Below are positions 44,160 through 52,661 of a stretch of 64,000 nucleotides of DNA, piece after piece. The stretch comes from Pseudomonas viridiflava (lineage in GTDB: Bacteria > Pseudomonadota > Gammaproteobacteria > Pseudomonadales > Pseudomonadaceae): positions 124,001 to 188,000 of the forward strand of contig NZ_UTKY01000095.1 of NCBI RefSeq assembly GCF_900583165.1, read 5' to 3'. Under the pieces are notes generated by a model, which searched no databases, was not told the DNA's origin, and saw only the letters and a program-made list of their open reading frames with translations. Each line of letters begins with the position of its first letter. Within the stretch, counting starts at the first letter, position 1. Both the position numbers and the translations under genes were made by a program.

Positions 44160-47099
44160 ATGAGCATTCCAACACTGGCCAAACTACCGGCCATTCTCTT
44201 GCCAAAAGCCCAGCGGGCCGAGCAGTCATTTCGTGACGCCGTGGCCGCGCTGGACGACGATCATGGACTTTCTACCTGGGCGCCGCAACGGTGGGCCGAC
44301 TTCGTGCGCGTGTGCGCCGCCAGTGATTTCGTCATTGAACAGAGCGTTCGTGACCCTTTGATGTTGCTGGAGCTGGTGGCCTGGGGCGAGCTGGACCGCG
44401 GTTTCGCCCCTGGCGAGCTGTGCGGGCAAATCGCCGGGGCTGTGCAACAGGCCGAAACAGAAGATGAGCTGGGCCGCGTTTTGCGCCGTCAGCGCACGCG
44501 CCAGCAGGTGCGCATCATCTGGCGCGATCTGACCCGCCAGGCGGATTTGGTGCAGACCTGTCGTGACCTTTCCGACATGGCTGACGCCAGCATCGACCAG
44601 GCCTACCAATGGTTGTACCAGCGCCACTGCGCGCAGTTCGGCACCCCCACCGGCCGGCGCAGCGGCGAGCCACAGCACATGGTGATCCTCGGCATGGGTA
44701 AGCTCGGCGCCGTCGAGTTGAACCTGTCGTCGGATATCGACCTGATCTTCGCCTACCCCGAGGGTGGCGAAACTGTAGGCGTAAAGCGCTCGTTGGATAA
44801 TCAGGAATTTTTCATTCGTCTTGGTCAAAAACTGATCAAGGCCCTCGACCCAATGACCGTCGATGGTTTTGTGTTCCGTGTCGACATGCGCCTGCGTCCC
44901 TATGGTTCGGCCGGTGCGCTGGTGCTCAGCTTCAATGCGTTGGAGCAGTACTACCAGGACCAGGGCCGTGACTGGGAACGCTACGCCATGATCAAGGCGC
45001 GGGTGGTCGCGGGCGATCAAGTGGCGGGCGCGCAGTTGCTGGAAATGCTGCGGCCGTTCGTCTATCGCCGCTACCTGGACTTTTCCGCCATCGAAGCACT
45101 GCGCACCATGAAACAGTTGATCCAGCAGGAAGTGCGGCGCAAGGGCATGGCCGACAATATCAAGCTGGGCTCGGGGGGCATCCGCGAGGTGGAGTTTATC
45201 GCCCAGGCCTTCCAGCTGATTCATGGTGGCCGTGACCTCAGCCTGCAACAACGTCCGTTGCTCAAGGTGCTGGGCACCCTGGAAGGCCAGGGCTACCTGC
45301 CGCCAGCGGTCATCGCCGAGTTGCGCGACGGCTATGAATTCCTGCGCTACACCGAGCACGCCATTCAGGCGATCGCTGACCGCCAGACCCAAATGCTCCC
45401 GGACAGCCCCGAAGACCAGGCGCGCATCGCCTTTATGTTGGGCTTCGACGACTGGGCCGCGTTCCACGAACGCCTGATGTATTGGCGTGGCCGAGTGGAC
45501 TGGCACTTCCGCCAAGTCATCGCTGACCCCGATGAAGAGGAGGGCGAAGAAAGCGAATTGGTCGTAGGTGGCGAGTGGCTGCCGCTATGGGAAGAATCCC
45601 AAGATGAAGAGGCTGCCTGCCGCCAGTTGGACGAAGGCGGCTTTGCCGATGCGACCAAGGCCCTAAAAGCCCTGGCCGGTCTGCGCAACAGCCCGCAATT
45701 GCGCGCCATGCAGCGCCTCGGCCGTGAGCGCCTCGATGCGTTTATCCCGCGCTTGCTGGCTCAGGCCGTCGAGCATGCCAACCCGGACCTGGTGCTGGAG
45801 CGCGTGTTGCCGCTGGTGGAGGCCGTTGCCCGTCGCTCCGCCTACCTCGTGCTGCTCACGGAAAACCCGGATGCCTTGCGTCGCCTGTTGACCCTGTGCG
45901 CCGCCAGCCCGTGGATCGCCGAGCAGATCACTCGCTTCCCGCTGCTGCTGGACGAGCTGCTCAACGAAGGCCGCCTGTTCAAGCCTCCGTTGGCGCCGGA
46001 GCTGGCCGCCGAGTTGCGCGAACGCCTCACGCGTATCCCCGAGGACGATCTTGAGCAACAGATGGAAGCCCTGCGTCATTTCAAACTGGCTCACCGCCTG
46101 CGCGTGGCCGCTTCGGAAATCGCCGGCAGCCTGCCGTTGATGAAAGTCAGCGACTACCTCACCTGGCTCGCCGAAGCCATTCTCGAACAAGTGCTGGCCC
46201 TGGCCTGGCGCCAAACCGTGGCGCGCCACGGCTCGCCGCAGCGGCTCGACGGCACGCTGTGCGATCCTGGGTTCATCATTGTCGGTTACGGCAAAGTGGG
46301 CGGTATCGAATTGGGGCATGGTTCGGACCTCGACCTGGTGTTTATCCACGACGGCGACCCGCACGCCGAAACCGATGGCGCCAAGCCGATTGATGGCGCG
46401 CAGTTCTTCACGCGCCTGGGCCAGCGCATCATTCACTTGCTGACCACGCAGACCAACTCCGGCCAGTTGTACGAAGTGGACATGCGCCTGCGACCTTCCG
46501 GCGCATCCGGCTTGCTGGTCAGCTCGCTGGGCGCGTTCGATCGTTATCAGCAAAACGAAGCCTGGACTTGGGAGCATCAGGCCCTGATCCGCGCGCGGGT
46601 GCTGGTGGGTAGCCAGGATGTGGGTCAGGCATTCGAGCAGGTGCGGGCTAACGTGTTGGGGCGTGAGCGCGACTTGGCCAAGCTGCGCCAGGAGGTCAGC
46701 GAGATGCGCGCCAAGATGCGCGACAACCTGGGCACCAAGACTACAGCGGCCGGTACCGGCGCCAATGCCTTCGAAGCCACGGCGGTGTTCGACCTCAAGC
46801 AGGACGCCGGAGGTATCGTCGATATTGAATTTATGGTGCAATACGCGGCTTTGGCGTGGTCTGCGCAACATCCATCGTTGCTGCGCTACACCGACAATAT
46901 CCGCATTCTGGAAGGGCTGGAGCAGGTCGGACTGATGCCCGCCGCCGATGCCCATCTGCTGCGCGAGGTGTATAAGGCCTACCGTTCCGCCGCGCACCGC
47001 CAGGCCGTGCAAAACGAGGCCGGCACGGTAGCCGGGGATCAGTTCGCCGACGAACGGCGCCAGGTGATGCGAATCTGGCAGGCGCTGGGGTTAAGCTGA
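44160..47099 (+). CDS. glnE: Bifunctional glutamine synthetase adenylyltransferase/deadenylylase GlnE
   Basis: A 979-residue GlnE with two nucleotidyltransferase domains. The N-terminal deadenylylase has GMGKLGAVELNLSSDIDLIF and the C-terminal adenylyltransferase has GYGKVGGIELGHGSDLDLVF; each is followed by an RLRP(Y/S)G motif (MRLRPYG, MRLRPSG). It switches glutamine synthetase off or on in response to PII signalling. AGGATAG precedes the ATG. It is divergent from aceE. The gene is followed at 54 bases by waaF; the ilvE gene that separates them in P. aeruginosa, as I recall, is absent here. Confidence 0.97.
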   Translation: MSIPTLAKLPAILLPKAQRAEQSFRDAVAALDDDHGLSTWAPQRWADFVRVCAASDFVIEQSVRDPLMLLELVAWGELDRGFAPGELCGQIAGAVQQAETEDELGRVLRRQRTRQQVRIIWRDLTRQADLVQTCRDLSDMADASIDQAYQWLYQRHCAQFGTPTGRRSGEPQHMVILGMGKLGAVELNLSSDIDLIFAYPEGGETVGVKRSLDNQEFFIRLGQKLIKALDPMTVDGFVFRVDMRLRPYGSAGALVLSFNALEQYYQDQGRDWERYAMIKARVVAGDQVAGAQLLEMLRPFVYRRYLDFSAIEALRTMKQLIQQEVRRKGMADNIKLGSGGIREVEFIAQAFQLIHGGRDLSLQQRPLLKVLGTLEGQGYLPPAVIAELRDGYEFLRYTEHAIQAIADRQTQMLPDSPEDQARIAFMLGFDDWAAFHERLMYWRGRVDWHFRQVIADPDEEEGEESELVVGGEWLPLWEESQDEEAACRQLDEGGFADATKALKALAGLRNSPQLRAMQRLGRERLDAFIPRLLAQAVEHANPDLVLERVLPLVEAVARRSAYLVLLTENPDALRRLLTLCAASPWIAEQITRFPLLLDELLNEGRLFKPPLAPELAAELRERLTRIPEDDLEQQMEALRHFKLAHRLRVAASEIAGSLPLMKVSDYLTWLAEAILEQVLALAWRQTVARHGSPQRLDGTLCDPGFIIVGYGKVGGIELGHGSDLDLVFIHDGDPHAETDGAKPIDGAQFFTRLGQRIIHLLTTQTNSGQLYEVDMRLRPSGASGLLVSSLGAFDRYQQNEAWTWEHQALIRARVLVGSQDVGQAFEQVRANVLGRERDLAKLRQEVSEMRAKMRDNLGTKTTAAGTGANAFEATAVFDLKQDAGGIVDIEFMVQYAALAWSAQHPSLLRYTDNIRILEGLEQVGLMPAADAHLLREVYKAYRSAAHRQAVQNEAGTVAGDQFADERRQVMRIWQALGLS

Positions 47100-47111
47100 A
47101 ACACTGTTACG

Positions 47112-47135
47112 GCGGGGAGGCATAAGCCTCCCCGC
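47112..47135 (+). terminator. Hairpin between glnE and waaF
   Basis: GCGGGGAGGC, loop ATAA, GCCTCCCCGC, then ATCGTTT: a strong stem with a weak T-run. It could end glnE transcripts while leaving some read-through into the LPS operon. Confidence 0.65.
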
Positions 47136-47153
47136 ATCGTTTGTGGAAACTAC

Positions 47154-48188
47154 ATGAATATTCTGATCGTTGGGCCCAGTTGGGTCGGTGACATGGTGAT
47201 GGCGCAGACACTGTTTCAGTGCCTCAAGCAGCGTCATCCCGACTGCCAGATCGACGTGCTCGCCCCTGAGTGGAGCCGCCCGATCCTTGAACGCATGCCC
47301 GAAGTGCGCGCGGCCTTGAGCTTTCCGCTCGGCCACGGCGCCCTGGAGCTGGCGACCCGCCGTCGCATCGGCAAATCCCTGGCCGGCCAGTACGACCAGG
47401 CGATCCTGCTGCCCAACTCGCTCAAGTCGGCGCTGGTGCCGTATTTTGCCGGCATCCCCAAGCGCACCGGCTGGCGCGGCGAATTCCGTTACGTGCTGCT
47501 CAACGATGTGCGCACGCTGGATAAAGCCCGCTATCCCTTGATGATCGAACGCTTTATGGCCCTGGCCTACGCGCCGGGTGCCGAGTTGCCCAAGCCTTAT
47601 CCGCGGCCGAGTTTGCAGATCGACCCGGTGAGCCGCGACGCAGCCCTGGCCAAGTTCGGCCTGACCCTGGACCGTCCGGTCTTGGCCCTGTGCCCGGGCG
47701 CCGAGTTTGGCGAGTCCAAGCGCTGGCCCTCGGAGCATTACGCCAGGGTCGCCGAAGCCAAGATCCGCGAAGGATGGCAGGTGTGGTTGTTTGGTTCGAA
47801 GAAGGATCACCCGGTGGGCGAAGACATTCGCCAGCGCCTGATCCCGGGCCTGCGTGAAGAGGCGGTCAACCTGAGTGGCGACACATCGCTCGCTGAGGCC
47901 ATTGACCTGCTGTCCTGTGCCGATTCGGTAGTGTCCAACGACTCCGGCCTGATGCACGTGGCCGCTGCGCTGAACCGCCCGCTGGTGGCGGTGTACGGTT
48001 CAACCTCGCCGGGTTTCACGCCGCCGTTGGCCGACAAGGTCGAAGTGGTGCGCCTGGGGCTGGATTGCAGCCCGTGTTTTGAACGTACTTGCCGCTTCGG
48101 CCACTACAACTGCATGCGCCAGTTGCTGCCGCAGCCGGTGAACGAAGCCTTGCAGCGGTTGCAGGGCTCTGTGGTCGAGGTCCGATAG
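47154..48188 (+). CDS. waaF: LPS heptosyltransferase II
   Basis: A 344-residue GT9 enzyme that adds the second L,D-heptose to the LPS inner core. The N-terminus MNILIVGPSWVGDMVMAQTL and the donor-site region LCPGAEFGESKRWPSEHYA are diagnostic, as are DSGLMHVAAALNRPLVAVYG and the Cys-rich end of the family (CSPCFERTC). It is the first gene of the inner-core operon waaF-waaC-waaG-waaP-wapP-wapQ. The ATG lies just beyond the glnE hairpin, so a promoter within or before glnE is likely. Confidence 0.97.
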   Translation: MNILIVGPSWVGDMVMAQTLFQCLKQRHPDCQIDVLAPEWSRPILERMPEVRAALSFPLGHGALELATRRRIGKSLAGQYDQAILLPNSLKSALVPYFAGIPKRTGWRGEFRYVLLNDVRTLDKARYPLMIERFMALAYAPGAELPKPYPRPSLQIDPVSRDAALAKFGLTLDRPVLALCPGAEFGESKRWPSEHYARVAEAKIREGWQVWLFGSKKDHPVGEDIRQRLIPGLREEAVNLSGDTSLAEAIDLLSCADSVVSNDSGLMHVAAALNRPLVAVYGSTSPGFTPPLADKVEVVRLGLDCSPCFERTCRFGHYNCMRQLLPQPVNEALQRLQGSVVEVR

Positions 48189-48189
48189 T

Positions 48190-49251
48190 TTGCGCGTACT
48201 GGTAATCAAGACCTCATCCCTGGGCGACGTGATCCACGCCTTGCCGGCATTGACCGACGCGGCGCGGGCGATCCCCGGCATTCGCTTTGATTGGGTGGTG
48301 GAAGAAGGCTTCGCCGAGATCCCTACCTGGCACCCGGCGGTGGACAAGGTTATCCCGGTGGCGATTCGCCGCTGGCGCAAGAACCTCTGGCAGACCATCA
48401 AGAGTGGCGAGTGGCGGCGCTTCAAGCAGCAAGTCCAGTCGACCCAATACGATCTGGTGATCGACGCCCAGGGCCTGTTCAAAAGCGCCTGGCTGACCCG
48501 CTACGTGCGTGCTCCGGTGGCGGGCTTCGACAAGAACTCAGCCCGTGAGCCCATCGCCTCGCGCTTCTACTCGCGACGCCTGGCCGTGGCCCGTGGGCAG
48601 CACGCGGTGGAACGTCTGCGCCAGCTGTTCGCGGTGGCCCTCGGTTATGACTTGCCCAAGGCTCTGGGTGACTACGGCTTGAGCACTGAAAAACTGCTCG
48701 GCCTGCCGCCGAAAAAGCCCTTCGTGCTGCTGCTGCACGGCACCACCTGGGACACCAAGCACTGGCCGGAAGCCTACTGGCGCGAGCTGGCCGAACGCAT
48801 GGGCCGCCTGGGTGTGGATGTGAAATTGCCCTGGGGCAACCCCGCCGAAAAAGCCCGCGCCGAACGCCTGGCACAAGGCCTGAGCAATGCCGAAGTGCTG
48901 CCCAAGCTGAACCTGGCCGGTGTGGCCCGCGTATTGGCCAGCGCGCGCGCCTGTGTGGCCGTGGACACTGGCCTCGGTCATTTGGCTGCTGCGTTGGACG
49001 TGCCGACTATTTCCCTGTTCGGCCCCACCAACCCCGGCCTTACCGGCGCCTATGGCAAGGGCCAGATTCACCTGGGCAGCGATTTCCCCTGCGCACCCTG
49101 CCTACAAAAGCACTGTACCTATCAACCGACGGCCGACGACTTGCGTCGGTTCGACGTCAAGCGCGAGTCGCCGCTGTGCTTCACGCGCCTGAACCCTGAA
49201 CGTGTGGCCAGCCGACTGAGCACGTTGTTATTGGCTGAGGAGCTGCATTGA
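48190..49251 (+). CDS. waaC: LPS heptosyltransferase I
   Basis: A 353-residue GT9 enzyme adding the first heptose to Kdo. The N-terminus RVLVIKTSSLGDVIHALPAL and LLLHGTTWDTKHWPEAYW are typical, and DTGLGHLAAALDVPTISLFG is the conserved donor loop. The start is a TTG at 48190, one base after the waaF stop, with GAGG upstream; no ATG is available near the N-terminus. The stop overlaps waaG by one base (TGATG). Confidence 0.96.
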   Translation: MRVLVIKTSSLGDVIHALPALTDAARAIPGIRFDWVVEEGFAEIPTWHPAVDKVIPVAIRRWRKNLWQTIKSGEWRRFKQQVQSTQYDLVIDAQGLFKSAWLTRYVRAPVAGFDKNSAREPIASRFYSRRLAVARGQHAVERLRQLFAVALGYDLPKALGDYGLSTEKLLGLPPKKPFVLLLHGTTWDTKHWPEAYWRELAERMGRLGVDVKLPWGNPAEKARAERLAQGLSNAEVLPKLNLAGVARVLASARACVAVDTGLGHLAAALDVPTISLFGPTNPGLTGAYGKGQIHLGSDFPCAPCLQKHCTYQPTADDLRRFDVKRESPLCFTRLNPERVASRLSTLLLAEELH

Positions 49252-50375
49252 TGCAACTGGCTTTTGTTCTGTACAAATACTTCCCCTTCGGTGGCCTGCA
49301 ACGCGACTTCATGCGCATCGCCCTGGAGTGCCAGCAGCGCGGCCACCAGATTCGTGTGTACACGCTGATCTGGGAAGGTGACATCCCGCCCGGCTTCGAA
49401 GTGCTGGTTGCCCCGGTCAAGGCATTCTTCAACCATCGGCGCAACGAGAAACTCAGCGCCTGGATGGAAGCCGACCTGGCCAAGCGCCCGGTGGATCGTT
49501 TGATCGGCTTCAACAAGATGCCCGGCCTCGACGTGTACTACGCCGCCGACGGCTGCTTTGAAGACAAGGCGCAAAACCTGCGCCATTCGCTGTACCGCTA
49601 TTTTGGTCGCTACAAGCACTTCGCCGAGTACGAACGCGCGGTGTTCGCCAAGGACGCCAAGACCGAAGTCCTGATGATTTCCGAGGTGCAGCAGCCGCTG
49701 TTCATCAAGCATTACGACACCCCGCTCGAGCGCTTCCATTTGCTGCCGCCGGGCATCGCCCAGGACCGCCGCGCGCCGCCGAATGCCGCCGAGATTCGCG
49801 AAGGTTTCCGCAAGGAATTTAACCTCGGTGACGACGACTTGCTGCTGGTGCAGATCGGCTCGGGTTTCAAGACCAAGGGCGTCGACCGCAGCCTCAAGGC
49901 CGTGGCCGCGTTGCCGTCTGCGCTTAAAAAACGCACGCGCCTGTTTGTAATCGGCCAGGACGACCCCAAAGTATTCCAGCTGCAAAGCGCAACGCTGGGC
50001 CTGGGGGACAACGTGCAGTTCCTCAAGGGGCGCAGCGATATCCCGCGCTTCCTGCTGGGCGCCGATCTGTTGATTCACCCGGCGTACAACGAAAACACCG
50101 GCACCGTGCTGCTTGAAGCCCTGGTGGCCGGGCTGCCGGTACTGGTCTCGGCCGTGTGTGGGTATGCCCATTACATCGCCGAAGCCGATGCCGGCCGGGT
50201 GCTGGACGAGCCGTTCGAACAAACCCAGCTCAACAGCTACCTGACGCACATGCTCACCGACACTGCACAGCGCGCGGCCTGGGGCCGCAATGGGTTGGCC
50301 TATGCCGAGACGGCCGACCTCTACAGCATGCCGCAGCACGCTGCGGATGTGATTCTGGCGGAGCCAAAACGATGA
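49251..50375 (+). CDS. waaG: LPS core glucosyltransferase/GalNAc transferase WaaG
   Basis: A 374-residue GT4 (GT-B fold) enzyme that extends the inner core with the first hexose-type sugar. The N-terminal loop YKYFPFGGLQRDF is typical of WaaG, and the C-terminal donor site includes HPAYNENTGTVLLEALVAGL with the EX7E arrangement. The start ATG at 49251 directly overlaps the waaC stop. It overlaps waaP by four bases (ATGA). In P. aeruginosa the donor is thought to be UDP-GalNAc; in this strain that is inference. Confidence 0.95.
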   Translation: MQLAFVLYKYFPFGGLQRDFMRIALECQQRGHQIRVYTLIWEGDIPPGFEVLVAPVKAFFNHRRNEKLSAWMEADLAKRPVDRLIGFNKMPGLDVYYAADGCFEDKAQNLRHSLYRYFGRYKHFAEYERAVFAKDAKTEVLMISEVQQPLFIKHYDTPLERFHLLPPGIAQDRRAPPNAAEIREGFRKEFNLGDDDLLLVQIGSGFKTKGVDRSLKAVAALPSALKKRTRLFVIGQDDPKVFQLQSATLGLGDNVQFLKGRSDIPRFLLGADLLIHPAYNENTGTVLLEALVAGLPVLVSAVCGYAHYIAEADAGRVLDEPFEQTQLNSYLTHMLTDTAQRAAWGRNGLAYAETADLYSMPQHAADVILAEPKR

Positions 50376-51178
50376 AGTTGATTCTTGCCGAACCGTTCAA
50401 GACGCTATGGGCCGGGCTTGATGCCTTCGCCGAAGTCGAGAAACTGCAAGGCGAAGTATTCCGCGAGCTGGCTGCACGTCGCACCTTGCGTACCGAGGTC
50501 GAGGGCCGTCCGTATTTCGTCAAGATCCACCGTGGCATCGGCTGGGGTGAGATCTTCAAGAACCTGATCACCGCCAAGTTGCCGGTGCTGGGCGCGGGCC
50601 TTGAGTGGGCCGCGATCCATCGCCTGCAGGCTCTGGGCGTGCCGACCATGACCGGTGTGGCCTTCGGCGAAAAGGGCAGCAACCCGGCGGACCAGCACTC
50701 GTTCATCATCACCGAAGAACTGGCGCCCACCCTGAGCCTTGAAGACGTGACCCTCAACTGGGTGGCCGAGCCGCCGGCCCCTGGGTTGCGCCACGCGCTT
50801 ACGTTTGAGCTGGCACGCATGGTCGGCGACATGCACCGTGGCGGCGTCAACCACCGCGACTGCTACCTGTGCCACTTCCTGCTCGACACTTCAAAACCTA
50901 TCGACGCCCGCGACATCAAGCTGTCGGTGATCGACCTGCATCGCGCCCAGCTGCGTGCTCATCTGCCGTTGCGCTGGCGCGACAAGGACTTGTCGGCGCT
51001 GTACTACTCGGCGCTGGACATCGGCCTGACCCGTCGCGACAAGCTGCGCTTCCTCAAGGGCTATTTCCGCCAGCCGCTGCGCCAGATCCTGGCCGAGCAG
51101 TCGGCGTCGCTGAGCTTGATGCAGCGCAAGGCCGACAAACTCTATGCGCGCAAGCTGCGTTACGGGGATGCGATCTGA
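50372..51178 (+). CDS. waaP: LPS core heptose kinase WaaP
   Basis: A 268-residue kinase-fold protein that phosphorylates heptose I of the inner core. The catalytic motif is VNHRDCYLCHFLLD, with Asp163 at the position known to be essential in P. aeruginosa WaaP; YFVKIH (Lys51) is the likely ATP-binding lysine. Core phosphates are needed for LPS transport and outer-membrane stability in Pseudomonas, where waaP is essential. ATGA and TGATG overlaps couple it to waaG and wapP. Confidence 0.96.
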   Translation: MKLILAEPFKTLWAGLDAFAEVEKLQGEVFRELAARRTLRTEVEGRPYFVKIHRGIGWGEIFKNLITAKLPVLGAGLEWAAIHRLQALGVPTMTGVAFGEKGSNPADQHSFIITEELAPTLSLEDVTLNWVAEPPAPGLRHALTFELARMVGDMHRGGVNHRDCYLCHFLLDTSKPIDARDIKLSVIDLHRAQLRAHLPLRWRDKDLSALYYSALDIGLTRRDKLRFLKGYFRQPLRQILAEQSASLSLMQRKADKLYARKLRYGDAI

Positions 51179-51912
51179 TGGCGGGTTGGAACCTGGAACC
51201 TGCCTACACCCACCTGGTGGATGATTTTGGCAGCCTCGAAGCAGTGTTCGCCCTGCAAGGCGAGCGGCTGACCCGCGACCCGTTGTCGGAAGTGATCCGG
51301 GTGGAGCGGGGTGGGGTCAACTACTACGTCAAGCGCTACACGGGTGCCGGCAAGGGCCTGCGGCGCTACCTGGGCAAGCCCCGGGTGAAATCCGAATGGC
51401 AGAACCTCAAGCGCTTCGCCAAGTGGGGCATTCCGACGGCCGATGTGGTCGCCTGGGGCCTGGAGCGCAAGGGCCTGGCTTACGACCGGGGCGCGATGAT
51501 CACCCGCGAGCTGCCGCGTACCGAGGACTTGTCGGTGCTCGCCGACCGTGATGACGCGCGCCTGCACGATCCCAAGTGGGTCGATGCGGTGAGCCGCCAG
51601 CTCGCCGAATACACGCGCACCATGCACGACCACCGCTTCACCCATAACGATTTGAAGTGGCGCAACCTGTTGATCGACGACCAGCAGACCCTGTACCTGA
51701 TCGATTGCCCCAACGGCGATTTCTGGCGCGGTTTCTGGCTCAAGTACCGCATCACCAAAGACCTGGCGTGCCTGGACAAAGTCGCCAAGTATCACCTGTC
51801 GGCTACCCAACGCCTGCGGTTCTATATGCAGTATCGCCAGCGCCGGCACCTGAGTGCATCGGACAAACAGCGTATTCGCCACGTGGTGAAGTTTTTTGAG
51901 GGACGCGAATGA
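51178..51912 (+). CDS. wapP: LPS core kinase WapP (InaA/RfaP-like)
   Basis: A 244-residue protein of the LPS kinase family. It has VNYYVKRYTG for the nucleotide-binding lysine and THNDLKWRNLLID, with Asp158, as the catalytic loop, followed by LYLIDCPNGDFW as the metal-binding block. The P. aeruginosa orthologue (between WaaP and WapQ) contributes to inner-core phosphorylation. The TGATG junction with waaP and a four-base overlap with wapQ show operon membership. Confidence 0.88.
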   Translation: MAGWNLEPAYTHLVDDFGSLEAVFALQGERLTRDPLSEVIRVERGGVNYYVKRYTGAGKGLRRYLGKPRVKSEWQNLKRFAKWGIPTADVVAWGLERKGLAYDRGAMITRELPRTEDLSVLADRDDARLHDPKWVDAVSRQLAEYTRTMHDHRFTHNDLKWRNLLIDDQQTLYLIDCPNGDFWRGFWLKYRITKDLACLDKVAKYHLSATQRLRFYMQYRQRRHLSASDKQRIRHVVKFFEGRE

Positions 51913-52661
51913 GTGACTTCCTGGCGGCTGAAGACCGTGCGCTGCTGGAGCGCCATGGCCTCGCCACGTTCGACGCGCTGTGGGCCAAGCAACTGGACGC
52001 GGTGGACGAGCCCAACACCAGCCGTGGCGGCTGGAGCAGCGTATTTCGCCTGGAGCTCGACGGCCACGGTTACTACCTCAAGCGCCAGAGCAATTACCTG
52101 ACGCGCAGCCTGCACCGGCCGTTTGGCGAGCCGAGTTTCTCCCGTGAATTTCGCAATATCAGCCGCTACCGCAAGCTTGGTATCCCGGCGTTGCAGGCCG
52201 CGTTCTACGGCGAGCGCAAAGTCGCCGGTGAGCACCGTGCGATGCTGCTCACCCGCGCCCTGGACGGCTGGAATGACCTGGACTCGCTGCTGGATGAATG
52301 GCCGCAACTGAGCGATGCCCAGCACCGTGCGATCCTGCTGGCGTGCGGCAAACTGGCGCGTCATCTGCACAGCGTCGGCCAGGTGCATGGCTGTTTTTAC
52401 CCCAAGCATATTTTCTTGCAGGCCACTGGCGACGGTTATGCCGCGCAGTTGATCGACCTGGAGAAAACCCGGCCACTGCTGTTTGGCTGGCGTGACCGAG
52501 TCAAGGACCTGGAGCCCCTATTGCGCCGCGCACGGCCCTGGTCGGATGCCCAGGTTCGCCAACTATTGGCGGCTTACCTTGACCAGCCTGAGGACAGCGC
52601 CTTGGTTGCCACGTGGTACCAGCGCCTGAACGCCCGCCGTAGCCACAAGGAAAACCGTTGA
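51909..52661 (+). CDS. wapQ: LPS core kinase-like protein WapQ
   Basis: A 250-residue kinase-fold protein of the InaA family (SSVFRLELDGHGYYLKRQSN; ALDGWNDLDSLL; AAQLIDLEKTRPL). In the catalytic loop the expected His-x-Asp is replaced (VHGCFYPKHIFL), so classic catalysis is doubtful or uses a shifted residue. The orthologue in P. aeruginosa is implicated in core phosphorylation. Overlaps tie it to wapP and to the double-kinase gene downstream. Confidence 0.85.
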   Translation: MSDFLAAEDRALLERHGLATFDALWAKQLDAVDEPNTSRGGWSSVFRLELDGHGYYLKRQSNYLTRSLHRPFGEPSFSREFRNISRYRKLGIPALQAAFYGERKVAGEHRAMLLTRALDGWNDLDSLLDEWPQLSDAQHRAILLACGKLARHLHSVGQVHGCFYPKHIFLQATGDGYAAQLIDLEKTRPLLFGWRDRVKDLEPLLRRARPWSDAQVRQLLAAYLDQPEDSALVATWYQRLNARRSHKENR

